Positions 28,249-37,359 of a stretch of 64,000 bases of DNA are shown here, piece by piece (position 1 is the stretch's first letter; every line of letters begins with the position of its first letter). Position numbers and translations under genes: made by a program. The stretch spans positions 22,636-86,635 of the forward strand of contig NZ_JAHKQE010000038.1 in assembly GCF_018860855.1 (NCBI RefSeq), read 5' to 3'. Origin of the DNA: Amphritea atlantica. Its GTDB lineage: Bacteria > Pseudomonadota > Gammaproteobacteria > Pseudomonadales > Balneatricaceae. Under the pieces are notes generated by a model. It was given only the letters and a program-made list of their open reading frames with translations, searched no databases and was not told the DNA's origin.

Positions 28249-30561
28249 CTAGTCTCCAAAAAGTTCGGAGAACAGATCGATAATCTCATTGATCTGATAT
28301 GCATCACCGCCGACATCAGGTGGAGACATATTATCGCCTTCGCCATTCTCATCGCCATCTTTAGATTCAAACTCTGAATCAAAATTATCATCGACAGTGC
28401 TAGCATCGCCGCTATTGTCATCTTTACTTTCAAACTCTGAATCAAAATTATCATCGACAGTGCTAGCATCGCTGCTATTGTCGTCTTTACTTTCAAACTC
28501 TGAATCAAAATTATCATCGACAGTGCTAGCATCGTTACTATTGTCGTCTTTACTCTCAAACTCTGAATCAAAATTATCATCGACAGTGCTAGCATCGTTA
28601 CTATTGTCGTCTTTACTCTCAAACTCTGAATCAAAATCGTCATTAGCGCTGTCACAACTGCCCGTATCCTCACAGGCCTCACTCTCTGGAAACGCTTCAC
28701 GAATAAACTTGATGACCAGTTTTTCTCCAGTATCTCTAGTGAGCGTAAATTGAGTACCTTTCCCTTCCGTTAAGGCTTTGATAACAGCATCAGGGATAAC
28801 CGTGAGTTTAAACTGACTAAAGTGAGATTCACCGTAATCAAGAGGTGTGTTGGGGTTAACCCAAAAAGTTGACTCGGCCGACTTATTCGTTGGTGCTACT
28901 GGGCTATGAGGCATTCCGCCGTTTACGCCGGGAGGAAGATCAACCATCTTAAAGTAACACTCAATAGGTACACTTAATTCTAAATGGTGCCCGCGTGGAA
29001 TTGACTTAAAAGGAGGTATTTTTTGCGGTTTATCCCTATAGATCAAACTCAACCACGGCTCTTCGTACAACGAACAACCATTCGTTGTATAGGGTCCGGT
29101 AGTGATTGATTTAAGCTCTGAGTTAACGACATCATCCAGAAACATGGCTTCACCCCATATAATCTCCGAATATGGAGCGCCAGGATAGGCGGTCTTAAAT
29201 GGAACGGTTATAGGGTAGCCTTCAGTATCGATAGGAAATTGATCGTCACCGAACTGACCGGCAAAAAGCACCCACTTGTCATTTTCGACAGGATCAATGG
29301 TAACGTGCTTCCACTGCACATGGGCAGCACTGAGAAATAAGTGGTTGGGGCTGCTATATCTAACATCAACGGTGTAAATTGGATCGAGTTCAATCTCTAT
29401 ATCGCCAACATCCATCGCGGTACTAGCGGCTTCACAATTTAAAACAGATTTAAGTTTTAGATCCCGGTGAAATATTTCGTAACCACCTTTAGGTACATCC
29501 TTGAACTCAAAATGACCATCACTGTCCGTTTTGACTTTTTCAACTTGCCCCATGCATTCATCAGCATCTTCACAAGCAGGTTTAAGCATCAGTTCAGTAT
29601 TTTCAACAGGAAAGAGCTCTCCAGAAAGATTGCGGGCAACAAGCCGACCTTCTACTGTCGCCTCAACGAGTTCAGGAAGTTGAAATATAGCCTTGTTACT
29701 GCCTTCACCTTTATAGGTATCAACAACATGGTCATCATTAAGAATATAGGAGCAGCCACAAAAGGCATTGGATAGCTTAACAAGGTAATCACCCGTGATA
29801 ATATCGGTTATTTCATCGACACCTTTATTTTCGATAATTGGAAGGACGATGTTAATATCGGTTTGACCAACACCTGGCCCTAGTCTATCTAAAGTTAGCT
29901 CTCCCGATGTCACTCGATTATCACTAGAAGTCACTTTGATCTCGTGAAGAGTCTCAAGCTTTGTACGAATATACGAGTAAATTGTGAAATGGACTGTTCC
30001 ATTAATATTAAGATAATATTTACCTCGTTGAACATTTTTATTAATAGGAATTCGATCACCAATTAATTCACTATTAATTGGGTCATAGGGTTCATCCTTG
30101 GTTGTACCTATATATGCTCTAAAGCCTTTTACATTCGGTGATATCTTCGATCGAATAGATGTTTTCAAACTGTATTTAAAGGGGATTTTAAAAAGTTCGG
30201 TTCCAGCCTGCTCAACTTCGCTTCTAAAGTTGCTATAAGGAAAATCTTGATTCAACACCTTGGTACACAGATGAGCAGTGTGATAGGGCGGATTAGGGTT
30301 TCGTACTTTCTCGCATTTATCAATTGAGTATTTCCCTTGAAAGACAAACCCAACTTCTCCGCCCGTTAAATATTTAGCCATATTATCGTTCAGATAGCTT
30401 AACGCGACAGCATCCCCAGCCTTACTGACCGCGGCTCCGATTTCGACAAGCGCTATCTCCTTGAGTTCTTTTACTTCGGGTGCTTCGGGTGCTTCGGGTG
30501 CTTCGGCAAAGGAAGGTAGTGGTAAAAAAATAATTAATAAAACTAAAATCTTTTTAAACAT
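28249..30561 (-). CDS. Unknown secreted protein with C-terminal acidic tandem repeats
   Basis: A 770-residue protein I do not recognise. I chose the ATG at 30561 because GGAG lies six bases before it and a clear signal peptide follows (MFKKILVLLIIFLPLPSFAEA); earlier ATGs lack a ribosome site. After cleavage comes a small EAP repeat. The middle is beta-rich with many Cys; around residues 325-395 there is a carboxypeptidase-regulatory-like fold (VEGRLVARN ... DSDGHFEFKDVPKGGYEI). Near residues 635-725 are four near-identical 21-residue repeats with core DDNFDSEFESKDD, then a short tail. It is single, flanked by long AT-rich spacers, and looks like an accessory gene. An exported or surface-linked protein is likely. 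Confidence 0.8.
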   Translation of the reverse strand: MFKKILVLLIIFLPLPSFAEAPEAPEAPEVKELKEIALVEIGAAVSKAGDAVALSYLNDNMAKYLTGGEVGFVFQGKYSIDKCEKVRNPNPPYHTAHLCTKVLNQDFPYSNFRSEVEQAGTELFKIPFKYSLKTSIRSKISPNVKGFRAYIGTTKDEPYDPINSELIGDRIPINKNVQRGKYYLNINGTVHFTIYSYIRTKLETLHEIKVTSSDNRVTSGELTLDRLGPGVGQTDINIVLPIIENKGVDEITDIITGDYLVKLSNAFCGCSYILNDDHVVDTYKGEGSNKAIFQLPELVEATVEGRLVARNLSGELFPVENTELMLKPACEDADECMGQVEKVKTDSDGHFEFKDVPKGGYEIFHRDLKLKSVLNCEAASTAMDVGDIEIELDPIYTVDVRYSSPNHLFLSAAHVQWKHVTIDPVENDKWVLFAGQFGDDQFPIDTEGYPITVPFKTAYPGAPYSEIIWGEAMFLDDVVNSELKSITTGPYTTNGCSLYEEPWLSLIYRDKPQKIPPFKSIPRGHHLELSVPIECYFKMVDLPPGVNGGMPHSPVAPTNKSAESTFWVNPNTPLDYGESHFSQFKLTVIPDAVIKALTEGKGTQFTLTRDTGEKLVIKFIREAFPESEACEDTGSCDSANDDFDSEFESKDDNSNDASTVDDNFDSEFESKDDNSNDASTVDDNFDSEFESKDDNSSDASTVDDNFDSEFESKDDNSGDASTVDDNFDSEFESKDGDENGEGDNMSPPDVGGDAYQINEIIDLFSELFGD
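28379..28650. repeat. Four 63-base tandem repeats inside the secreted-protein gene
   Basis: GCTAGCATCG recurs at 28399, 28462, 28525 and 28588, exactly 63 bases apart, with the rest of each unit nearly identical. Each unit encodes 21 residues rich in Asp, Glu, Ser and Asn. Differences between copies are few (for example SND, SSD and SGD), so the array is young and may vary in copy number between strains. Confidence 0.95.
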
Positions 30562-31220
30562 AAACTTCTCCATATCGGGGAAAAGAGGCTGTAAAAATTG
30601 AGACTTCAAATTCTTCAATGTGAGTTAAATATGTAGCGAAGGGAACCCGAACAACGGTTTACAGCTTCCTACTTCAAATCCTTTTATGTTTTAGTTACCA
30701 CATAGCAGAAATTTTATTAGTAGGAGCCTTATCTTTTAATGCTTGTGCTTTAATTTTCACATTAAAATTTGAAAGTCTTGATTTTAGTTTGAACAAACAC
30801 GGCAGGATGTCGTCGACCTGAAGAGCACCTTTGAAGTGAATATTAATAAGATTCATTCTCATTATTAATCCGTAGTTTTGTAATATCTATCCCTTAATAC
30901 CCATATTCACATAGAACTCCTTTCTATGGAATACTGTTTATAAAAACAGCAAAAGAATATGCGGCATTACTGACTAGTGATAACCGTCAGCGGCGCCCCC
31001 TAGGATGTGCCCTTTGGGTATTAGTTAATGTTATATCACCATACACTCTTCATTTTTTAAAAGCTTGTGACGCGGCACTAAGCCTGATCAGTCTATGAGA
31101 ACAGTCTGTTACTCATCTAATAATAGCCGTTGAGTTGTTTTTCCTGCTCGGTGTTGGACAATAGAGTGATTCAGATACCCAGCTTTGGCATGCTCAACAT
31201 CTCTTTCGAGCGACTACTTG
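30562..31220. other. 660-base AT-rich intergenic region
   Basis: Upstream of the secreted-protein gene and downstream of the response-regulator gene (both minus strand). I see no open frame worth calling, no repeat and no clear promoter. Its base composition is lower in G+C than the neighbouring urea genes. Confidence 0.5.
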
Positions 31221-32189
31221 TTACTCATGACTGGCAATCAACCGCAACGCCACGCCCGCCGCGGCGGTGCGGTTTTCAACACCGAGTTTAGGGAATATCT
31301 GCTCTAGATGTTTGTTAATCGTGCGCGGCCTGATCTCAAGGATCTCGGCGATCTCGCGATTGGTTTTACCGTTTGCTAACCAGAAGAGAACCTCTGCTTC
31401 CCGCTCGGTCAGTTCAAGCTCTTGCTTTAACAGTTCGGCGCCCGTGGGCTTTCGCCCATCGATTAGCTGCATCAGCACTTCACCGCTACTTTGATAACCA
31501 ATCAACTTGAGCGTTAAGGGGTAGTCTAAGTCACGCAACTTCATGCGTTCTTGCTCTACGGGGTTATGATCCAGCCAACGGTTAATCTGAGGCAGCAAAC
31601 ACGCTGCCTGAACCGCTTCCGTCACTTCAGCCCGATGCAGCAGTGAATAGGCTCTGGGGGTTGCCCAGCGAATCTGACCATTACCGACGGTGAGCAAATG
31701 TTGGCCGGTACTATCCAAGGCGCTGTGGACACTGCTGGTCTGGCGAGCATTACCTAAATGCACCCGAATACGAGCCAACAATTCATTGGGACTGATCGGT
31801 TTGGTGAGATAATCCACCCCGCCACTATCCAGTCCTCGAACAATATCATCGGTGTCGGTCAGGCCGGTCATAAACACCACCGGAATGGTGGCCAGATTGG
31901 GATCGGCTTTCAGCGCCCGACAGGTTTCAAAACCATCCATCACCGGCATCACCGCATCCATCAAGATAATATCTGGGCGAATTCGTTTACAGATGGTGAG
32001 CGCTTGCCGACCTTCGAGGGCGACCAAAATATCTAACCCAGCCCCCTCTAGTGCATCATTAATCAGGCTCAACGCATTGGGTGAATCATCCACCACTAAC
32101 ACCACATCGTTACGCATGGATGCTTTTTCTCCGTTTATGTCATCAGGTTTATCCGCGGCGCTAGCGCCCGCCTTGTCACTCATCTTCAT
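31221..32189 (-). CDS. LuxR-type response regulator paired with the NCS1-kinase
   Basis: A 322-residue response regulator. The receiver domain spans about residues 28-145, with phospho-acceptor Asp78 in IILMDAVMP and switch Lys in DYLTKPIS. A middle section of about 100 residues looks like a reduced PAS-type domain. The LuxR/FixJ helix-turn-helix is at about 255-320 (LTEREAEVLFWLANGKTNRE). The ATG overlaps the kinase stop (ATGA), so the two form a translationally coupled two-component system. By position it is a good candidate regulator of the urea genes at 16-28 kb, but that is inference. Confidence 0.92.
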   Translation of the reverse strand: MKMSDKAGASAADKPDDINGEKASMRNDVVLVVDDSPNALSLINDALEGAGLDILVALEGRQALTICKRIRPDIILMDAVMPVMDGFETCRALKADPNLATIPVVFMTGLTDTDDIVRGLDSGGVDYLTKPISPNELLARIRVHLGNARQTSSVHSALDSTGQHLLTVGNGQIRWATPRAYSLLHRAEVTEAVQAACLLPQINRWLDHNPVEQERMKLRDLDYPLTLKLIGYQSSGEVLMQLIDGRKPTGAELLKQELELTEREAEVLFWLANGKTNREIAEILEIRPRTINKHLEQIFPKLGVENRTAAAGVALRLIASHE

Positions 32190-35100
32190 TGATTCTGAGT
32201 CTCCAAACAGCTGACAAGTTTATCAAACAGGAAGTTATCACTCAGTTGTCGCAGATGATTCAGCGCCCCTAGCGATAGAATATCCAATCCTTCGATCTCA
32301 TTAAGACACTGTATCACCCCTTTACGATAACCAAGCTCGGCGCAGTTTTTTAATTCCAGTATCAAGGGATGGTCCGGCTGCATGATCATAATACTATGAT
32401 CTATCGCAGTGACCGTCGATTCAGTGACTGCTGTGTCGGCCTTAGGTTGTGGTTCAGATTCACCCCGGTAGATCCATTTCAGTTCTAGATGACGGCCCAA
32501 GGTTTCTAGTAAGCGACGATTTGCCACCGGCTTAACCAGATAGTCATCATAACTATCGTGCCCCTCAGCGCCAGCGGATAGCTCTCGCGCATCCGCCGAT
32601 AACATCACAATACGCCCCCCAACATTGCGTTGGCGAAGCAGTGCAGCCAGCTCTAAACCCGACATTCCCGGCATGGAGATATCCAGCAGAAAGAGGTCCG
32701 GCTCACTGTGCTGCAACAGCTCTAAACAGGCCTCGGCATCCTGCGCTTCGAGAATGGCAAACCCTAACGGCACCAGAATATCCGCCAGCAAACCGCGCAA
32801 TACCGGATCATCATCCACCAAGCACAGCGTGCGCTGATAACCTTCAAAACCGATAATCCGCTGTTCCTGTAATATCGGCGTTAGTGCTTCGCTGCTAACC
32901 CAAGGCAGCATCATCGAGACACGAAAACAACTACCCTGCCCTGGGTGACTGTCCACCTGCAGATCGCCGCCCATAATCTCGGTAAGCAGTTTAACGATAG
33001 TGAGCCCCAATCCAGTACCCGGCAGGTGTGCGGTATCGCGGTTACGGATGCGTTCAAAGGGTGAGAAGATACGCTGCATCTGATATTCATCGATTCCCGG
33101 TCCAGTATCTCGAATCGAAAACTCGGCCACCTGATTACGATAACGAATATCAAAATCCACCTGCCCGTTAGGCGTGTATTTCACCGCATTGGAGAGCAAG
33201 TTAATCAGAATTTGCCGTAAGCGTTTTTCATCCGTGACGATTCGTTGCGGCAGCGGATCGGCAATATGACAGTTAAACAGGATACCTTTTTGTAACGCCT
33301 GCAAGCGGAACATCTCGGCTAACTGCTCAATCAGCTCCGGCAGATTAACCTGATTGCGATAGAGGTCTAACCGCCCCGCCTCGATCTTCGATATATCCAA
33401 CAAACCCTCGATCAGATCAGTTAGATAGCGACCGCTGCGATGAATAATATCCAGCCCCCGCTGCTGATCTTCCTGTAGATCCGAACGTTCTCGCAGCAGT
33501 TGGGCATAGCCCAGAATCGACTGTAACGGTGTGCGCAGTTCGTGGCTGATACCGGATAAATAACGGCTCTTAGCGGCATTCGCCCGCTCGGCCAGTTCTT
33601 TTGCCTCCTGTAACTCCAGATCGGTTTGTTCGTGCGCTTCGATCTCACGGGTGAGTTTCATCGTTTGCCGGTTGGATTCTTGCTGCGCCACCAAACGGCT
33701 CTCATGGGTGAGCAAAAATAACCAGGTCACCACCCCTGAGGCGATAAAGAGGGTAAAAAACAGTGTCCAGATGGTCTGCAAGACTAACGCAGTTTCTTCA
33801 GGGGTTGCCGGTGCTAACTGACGATAGATAACCGCCAACAAAGCCCCCAATACCAAATTCACCACCAACAAAAGGGCGATAAACTTACCCAAACGGGAAC
33901 TGACTAGCTTAACCCCGCGGCGCGGTAAGAACAGGTGCAACATCTCCATCACCTGACGGGACATCCGCGCCTTCGGCTTACAGCTATCGAGACAGCGCAC
34001 ATCTAACGAGCAACAGAGGGAGCAGATCGGCAGATCATAAGCAGGACAGTAACTCATATCCTCCCGCTCAAAATCATTTTCACAGATACCGCAGTTCACC
34101 ACCGAAACATTACGCGCCTGACCCGACACCGGCACCAAGCGAATATACTGATTCACCTCTTCATTGGTGCGGGCGATATAGTAGCGCCCACCCGTTAGCC
34201 AAGCGATCAGCGGCACACAGACAAAGCAACTGGCCAAACTGACAAAATGGCAGAGATTACGCGCCACCTCACCGAACAGTCCGAGATAACTGAGCATTCC
34301 CAAGCCAGTAGAGATCACCATCGATCCCATCCCCACCGGATTGATGTCGTATAGATGACCCCGTTTAAATTCGATCTCCGGTGGGCTTAACCCTAGTGGT
34401 TTATTGATCAACAGATCCGCCGACAGGGAGGCCAACCAACTGATAGCGATAATGGCAAAGATCCCCAAAATCGCTTCCAATGCCTGATAGATACCCAACT
34501 CCATCAGAATCAACGCAATGGTGACATTGAACACCAGCCAAACAACCCGACCAGGGTGACTGTGGGTTAGACGGGAGAAGAAGTTCGACCAGGCGATCGA
34601 GCCCGCATAGGCATTGGTGACATTGATCTTCATCTGACACACCACCACCATCAATGCCGCCAAGAGCAAGGCGATCTCTGGCGAGCCGGTCAGCCGCTGA
34701 AACACCCGCTGATACATATAGGTAGGGTCAGAGGCTTCCTGTAGGCTCATCCCTTGGGTAATCGCCAGATAGGCCAAAAACGAGCCCAATAGCATCTTAA
34801 TCAGACCGGTAAACACCCAGCCCGGGCCCGCCAGAATCAACCAAAACCACCATTGGCGCTTATTCTCTTCGGTTTTTTCTGGCATAAAGCGCAGATAATC
34901 CACCTGCTCACCGATCTGGGCAAACAGTGCAAAAAACACCGACACCGCCGCGCCAAACATAATGATGTCGAACTCGCCGCTGGCCGTTGCCGCCATACCC
35001 GGACTAAACTCGCTCCAGCCTTCGAGGCTATCAAACTCATACCACAGCACAGCAATCACCGCTGACAACTGTAGCCCTACCCAAAGATTATGGGTGCGCA

Positions 35101-35626
35101 CCTGAAACCGACTGATCGCCGTGATGCCGTGGGTTACTATCGGAATCACCGCGACGGCACAAAAGAGATAACCCAAGGCTAATGGAATGCCAAATAACGC
35201 TTTCAGCGCCGAGGCTAAAATAGCCGCCTCAATGGCAAAGAAAATAAAGGTAAAGGATGCGTAGATCAGCGAGGTTAAGGTGGAGCCCAGATAGCCAAAG
35301 CCTGCCCCTCGGGTGAGCAGATCAATGTCCAAACCATGTTTAGCCGAGTAATAGACAATCGGAAAGCCGGTGATAAACAACACCACACAGACGGCCACCA
35401 TCGCCATGACGGTGTTGGTAAAGCCATAACTTAAAGTAACCGCCGCCGCCAGACTTTCTAACGCCAAAAATGAAGCCGCTCCGAGTGCGGTTTTACCCAC
35501 TCGGGAGATGCTCATGTGCCGTCCTTTACGCGCGGTAAAGCGCAACGCATAATCTTCCAGCGTCTGATCGGCCACCCACTTATTGTAGTGACGTCTTACT
35601 TTAAGGATTTTCTGAAACCCTGACAT
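32186..35626 (-). CDS. NCS1-transporter/hybrid histidine kinase fusion
   Basis: An 1146-residue membrane sensor. Residues about 40-480 form a multi-helix domain resembling NCS1 cytosine/purine/allantoin permeases (YGFTNTVMAMVAVCVV; later KINVTNAYAGSIAW). Then comes an eight-Cys segment (Cys512, 515, 527, 535, 538, 539, 545, 549), probably metal-binding, and two more helices (about 580-645). A coiled linker leads to HisKA with phospho-His695 (SGISHELRTP), an HATPase domain (DTGPGIDEYQ, GTGLGLTIVK, about 795-905) and a receiver domain with Asp982 (LFLLDISMPG). The last ~65 residues look helical, without a clear HPt histidine. The design parallels CbrA-type transporter kinases, so the transport domain may sense a solute such as urea or a purine derivative. 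Confidence 0.93.
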   Translation of the reverse strand: MSGFQKILKVRRHYNKWVADQTLEDYALRFTARKGRHMSISRVGKTALGAASFLALESLAAAVTLSYGFTNTVMAMVAVCVVLFITGFPIVYYSAKHGLDIDLLTRGAGFGYLGSTLTSLIYASFTFIFFAIEAAILASALKALFGIPLALGYLFCAVAVIPIVTHGITAISRFQVRTHNLWVGLQLSAVIAVLWYEFDSLEGWSEFSPGMAATASGEFDIIMFGAAVSVFFALFAQIGEQVDYLRFMPEKTEENKRQWWFWLILAGPGWVFTGLIKMLLGSFLAYLAITQGMSLQEASDPTYMYQRVFQRLTGSPEIALLLAALMVVVCQMKINVTNAYAGSIAWSNFFSRLTHSHPGRVVWLVFNVTIALILMELGIYQALEAILGIFAIIAISWLASLSADLLINKPLGLSPPEIEFKRGHLYDINPVGMGSMVISTGLGMLSYLGLFGEVARNLCHFVSLASCFVCVPLIAWLTGGRYYIARTNEEVNQYIRLVPVSGQARNVSVVNCGICENDFEREDMSYCPAYDLPICSLCCSLDVRCLDSCKPKARMSRQVMEMLHLFLPRRGVKLVSSRLGKFIALLLVVNLVLGALLAVIYRQLAPATPEETALVLQTIWTLFFTLFIASGVVTWLFLLTHESRLVAQQESNRQTMKLTREIEAHEQTDLELQEAKELAERANAAKSRYLSGISHELRTPLQSILGYAQLLRERSDLQEDQQRGLDIIHRSGRYLTDLIEGLLDISKIEAGRLDLYRNQVNLPELIEQLAEMFRLQALQKGILFNCHIADPLPQRIVTDEKRLRQILINLLSNAVKYTPNGQVDFDIRYRNQVAEFSIRDTGPGIDEYQMQRIFSPFERIRNRDTAHLPGTGLGLTIVKLLTEIMGGDLQVDSHPGQGSCFRVSMMLPWVSSEALTPILQEQRIIGFEGYQRTLCLVDDDPVLRGLLADILVPLGFAILEAQDAEACLELLQHSEPDLFLLDISMPGMSGLELAALLRQRNVGGRIVMLSADARELSAGAEGHDSYDDYLVKPVANRRLLETLGRHLELKWIYRGESEPQPKADTAVTESTVTAIDHSIMIMQPDHPLILELKNCAELGYRKGVIQCLNEIEGLDILSLGALNHLRQLSDNFLFDKLVSCLETQNQ

Positions 35627-35638
35627 AGCTCACCAATG

Positions 35639-35655
35639 CGCACAATCTCAGTGCA
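35639..35655. promoter_or_regulatory. NtrC-like binding site before the sensor-kinase gene
   Basis: GCAC-AATCTCA-GTGC (35640-35654) exactly fits the NtrC core GCAC-N7-GTGC. It lies 14 bases upstream of the kinase ATG, downstream of the sigma-54-like promoter. A second dyad, GTGCA-CGCAT-TGCAC, lies near 35670-35684. Position in the leader could mean activation from downstream or repression. Confidence 0.5.
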
Positions 35656-35738
35656 ATAAAAGACATGAAGTGCACGCATTGCACTACTTAAAGGCGAGAT
35701 AACGCTAATTCGTACGATAACCCCTAAGGCTTATTATT

Positions 35739-35754
35739 TGCACACTTTGTGCCA
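35739..35754 (-). promoter_or_regulatory. Sigma-54-like promoter of the sensor-kinase operon
   Basis: Minus strand TGGCACAAAGTGTGCA: a perfect TGGCAC -24 element, with GG and GC spaced by ten bases; the -12 element is GTGC against TTGC. It lies 113 bases upstream of the kinase ATG. Confidence 0.6.
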
Positions 35755-36042
35755 GCGGCTAAAACAAACCTTTCAGCTGAATATTAACCTTGATCACAGC
35801 GGCGATTCACAGCAGATAAAACTCACCCATTAAGCCTGAATTCCAAGCCAATAATAAGCAGGAATTAATTTCATTCAAAGAACAAAAAACCTTTGTTTAT
35901 AGACAGTTATCGTTGTTTTAATGGACTTAGAAAAACCACTCGTTTCACACTCTGACAATAGCGCTTTAATCCTTTTTTGCGGTGCCGAAGCCTCATATTG
36001 CTAGCCTCCACAAGGAAGCATTTAAGCAACTTTAAAGACGGC
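35755..36042. other. Divergent spacer upstream of the GcvT-like gene
   Basis: AT-rich stretch between two outward-facing sigma-54-like promoters. It should contain enhancer sites for the GcvT-like gene. A minus-strand frame running from 35907 into the gene is not credible. No clear GCAC-N7-GTGC site is present in this part. Confidence 0.4.
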
Positions 36043-36058
36043 TGGCATATTAATTGCT
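36043..36058 (+). promoter_or_regulatory. Sigma-54-like promoter of the GcvT-family gene
   Basis: Plus strand TGGCATATTAATTGCT: GG at 36044-36045 and GC at 36056-36057, ten bases apart, with a full TTGCT -12 element. It is 64 bases upstream of the ATG at 36122, giving a leader of about 50 bases. No enhancer-binding regulator gene lies beside it. Confidence 0.65.
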
Positions 36059-36121
36059 TTTCCTGAGAGGAAATATTATTTCCTAGTAGTTTTTTTATAC
36101 ACCGATAAAAGGGAACGCAAC

Positions 36122-37252
36122 ATGGCAAATTCGTGGCGACATTCTGCACTTGCTGAGAAGCATCGAGCTCTTGGTTCAAAATTGGAAGATTGGAACGGTA
36201 TGGGAACTCCTTGGAGCTACGATAGCGATTTATCGCTAGCTCATGAAGCGATCCGTACTAAAGCGGGCTTGATGGATGTATCCGGCTTAAAAAAAGTACA
36301 CTTCGTTGGCCCCCATGCAGAAAACTTACTTGAGTATGTCTGCACCCGAGATATCACTAAGCTGTACCCTGGCAAATCTGTCTATGCCACTATTCTGAAC
36401 GAATCCGGTAAATTTGTGGATGACTGCGTTATCTACCGTACCGGACCCAATGCGTTCATGGTGGTGTTTGGCGCAGGTAATGGTTATGAAATGCTGGTTC
36501 GTGCGTCTCAAGGCCGTCAGGTATCCGTGTTGTTTGATGACGACCTGCATGATCTATCATTACAGGGCCCTATCGCGGTCGATTTTCTGGCTGAACATGT
36601 ACCGGGGATTCGTGAACTCCCTTACTTCCACCATATGCAGACCCGCCTATTTGGTCTGCCGGTAATGATCTCCCGCACCGGTTATACCGGCGAAAGGGGT
36701 TATGAAATTTTCTGTAAAGCCGCCGATGCCCCTGCCATCTGGGACACCATTTTGGAACTCGGTGCACCACAAGGCATCATTCCTTGCGCCTTTACTGCAT
36801 TAGATATGTTACGTGTTGAGAGCTATCTGCTGTTCTTCCCTTATGACAATTCAGAAATGTATCCTTTTGCCGATGAAGCAGCAGGCGATACCCTTTGGGA
36901 GCTGGGCTTAGACTTTACCGTTTCAAAAGATAAAACCGACTTCCGCGGTGCCAACGAGCACTTTAGATTAAAAGGCCAAGAACGCTTCAAGATATTTGGC
37001 GCACTATTGGAAGGCGATCAAGCCGCTCAAGAAGGCGACACCTTATGGGCTGACGGCAAGCAAGTGGGTGTGATTACCTGTGCAATGTATTCACGCTTGA
37101 CTAAAAAATCGATGGCGCTAGTCCGTTTTGATACCGACTATGCCGTGCAAGGTACACCACTGGAAGTTAAAGGCAGCTTGAGTGTTTCTGCGATTGCTCA
37201 CTCATTACCCTTTGACGATCCCGATAAGAAAAAACGTACCGCCAAAGGCTAA
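36122..37252 (+). CDS. GcvT-family aminomethyltransferase/demethylase, substrate unknown
   Basis: A 376-residue protein with the folate-dependent GcvT fold: GLMDVSGLKKVHFVGPHAE near residue 55, SRTGYTGERGYEIF near 183, RVESYLLFFPYD near 237, and a C-terminal barrel. Relatives move a one-carbon unit from an amine or sulfonium compound to tetrahydrofolate (glycine cleavage T-protein, DMSP demethylase DmdA, dimethylglycine and sarcosine oxidase domains). There is no glycine cleavage H or P gene beside it, so it is unlikely to be gcvT itself. A sigma-54-like promoter precedes it and formate dehydrogenase genes follow, fitting a one-carbon role. GAACG lies before the ATG as a weak ribosome site. 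Confidence 0.85.
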   Translation: MANSWRHSALAEKHRALGSKLEDWNGMGTPWSYDSDLSLAHEAIRTKAGLMDVSGLKKVHFVGPHAENLLEYVCTRDITKLYPGKSVYATILNESGKFVDDCVIYRTGPNAFMVVFGAGNGYEMLVRASQGRQVSVLFDDDLHDLSLQGPIAVDFLAEHVPGIRELPYFHHMQTRLFGLPVMISRTGYTGERGYEIFCKAADAPAIWDTILELGAPQGIIPCAFTALDMLRVESYLLFFPYDNSEMYPFADEAAGDTLWELGLDFTVSKDKTDFRGANEHFRLKGQERFKIFGALLEGDQAAQEGDTLWADGKQVGVITCAMYSRLTKKSMALVRFDTDYAVQGTPLEVKGSLSVSAIAHSLPFDDPDKKKRTAKG

Positions 37253-37272
37253 TCGTTATACTTCACGGCACA

Positions 37273-37303
37273 AAGGGTGCGGTTCATTCTTCACCGCACC
37301 CTT
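37273..37303. terminator. Hairpin between convergent GcvT-like and ModE-like genes
   Basis: AAGGGTGCGGT (37273-37283) pairs perfectly with ACCGCACCCTT (37293-37303). It works as a two-way terminator candidate and also belongs to the repeat family found at 44752-45112: the loop region and the following GGTGCTGGTGAGC with CGAACCGCACC match it. Confidence 0.65.
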
Positions 37304-37359
37304 GTAAGGTGCTGGTGAGCCTGCGAACCGCACCGATGATATTTATGCAGTCTCAGCTT

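Noticed and set aside
28397..28753. Repetitive plus-strand frame rich in Leu and Ser across the 63-base repeats
   Set aside because: It is a shadow of the repeats in the real minus-strand gene; no ribosome site and low-complexity composition.
35907..36179. Minus-strand 90-codon frame overlapping the start of the GcvT-like gene
   Set aside because: It runs antisense into a certain gene and across its sigma-54-like promoter, with no family features.
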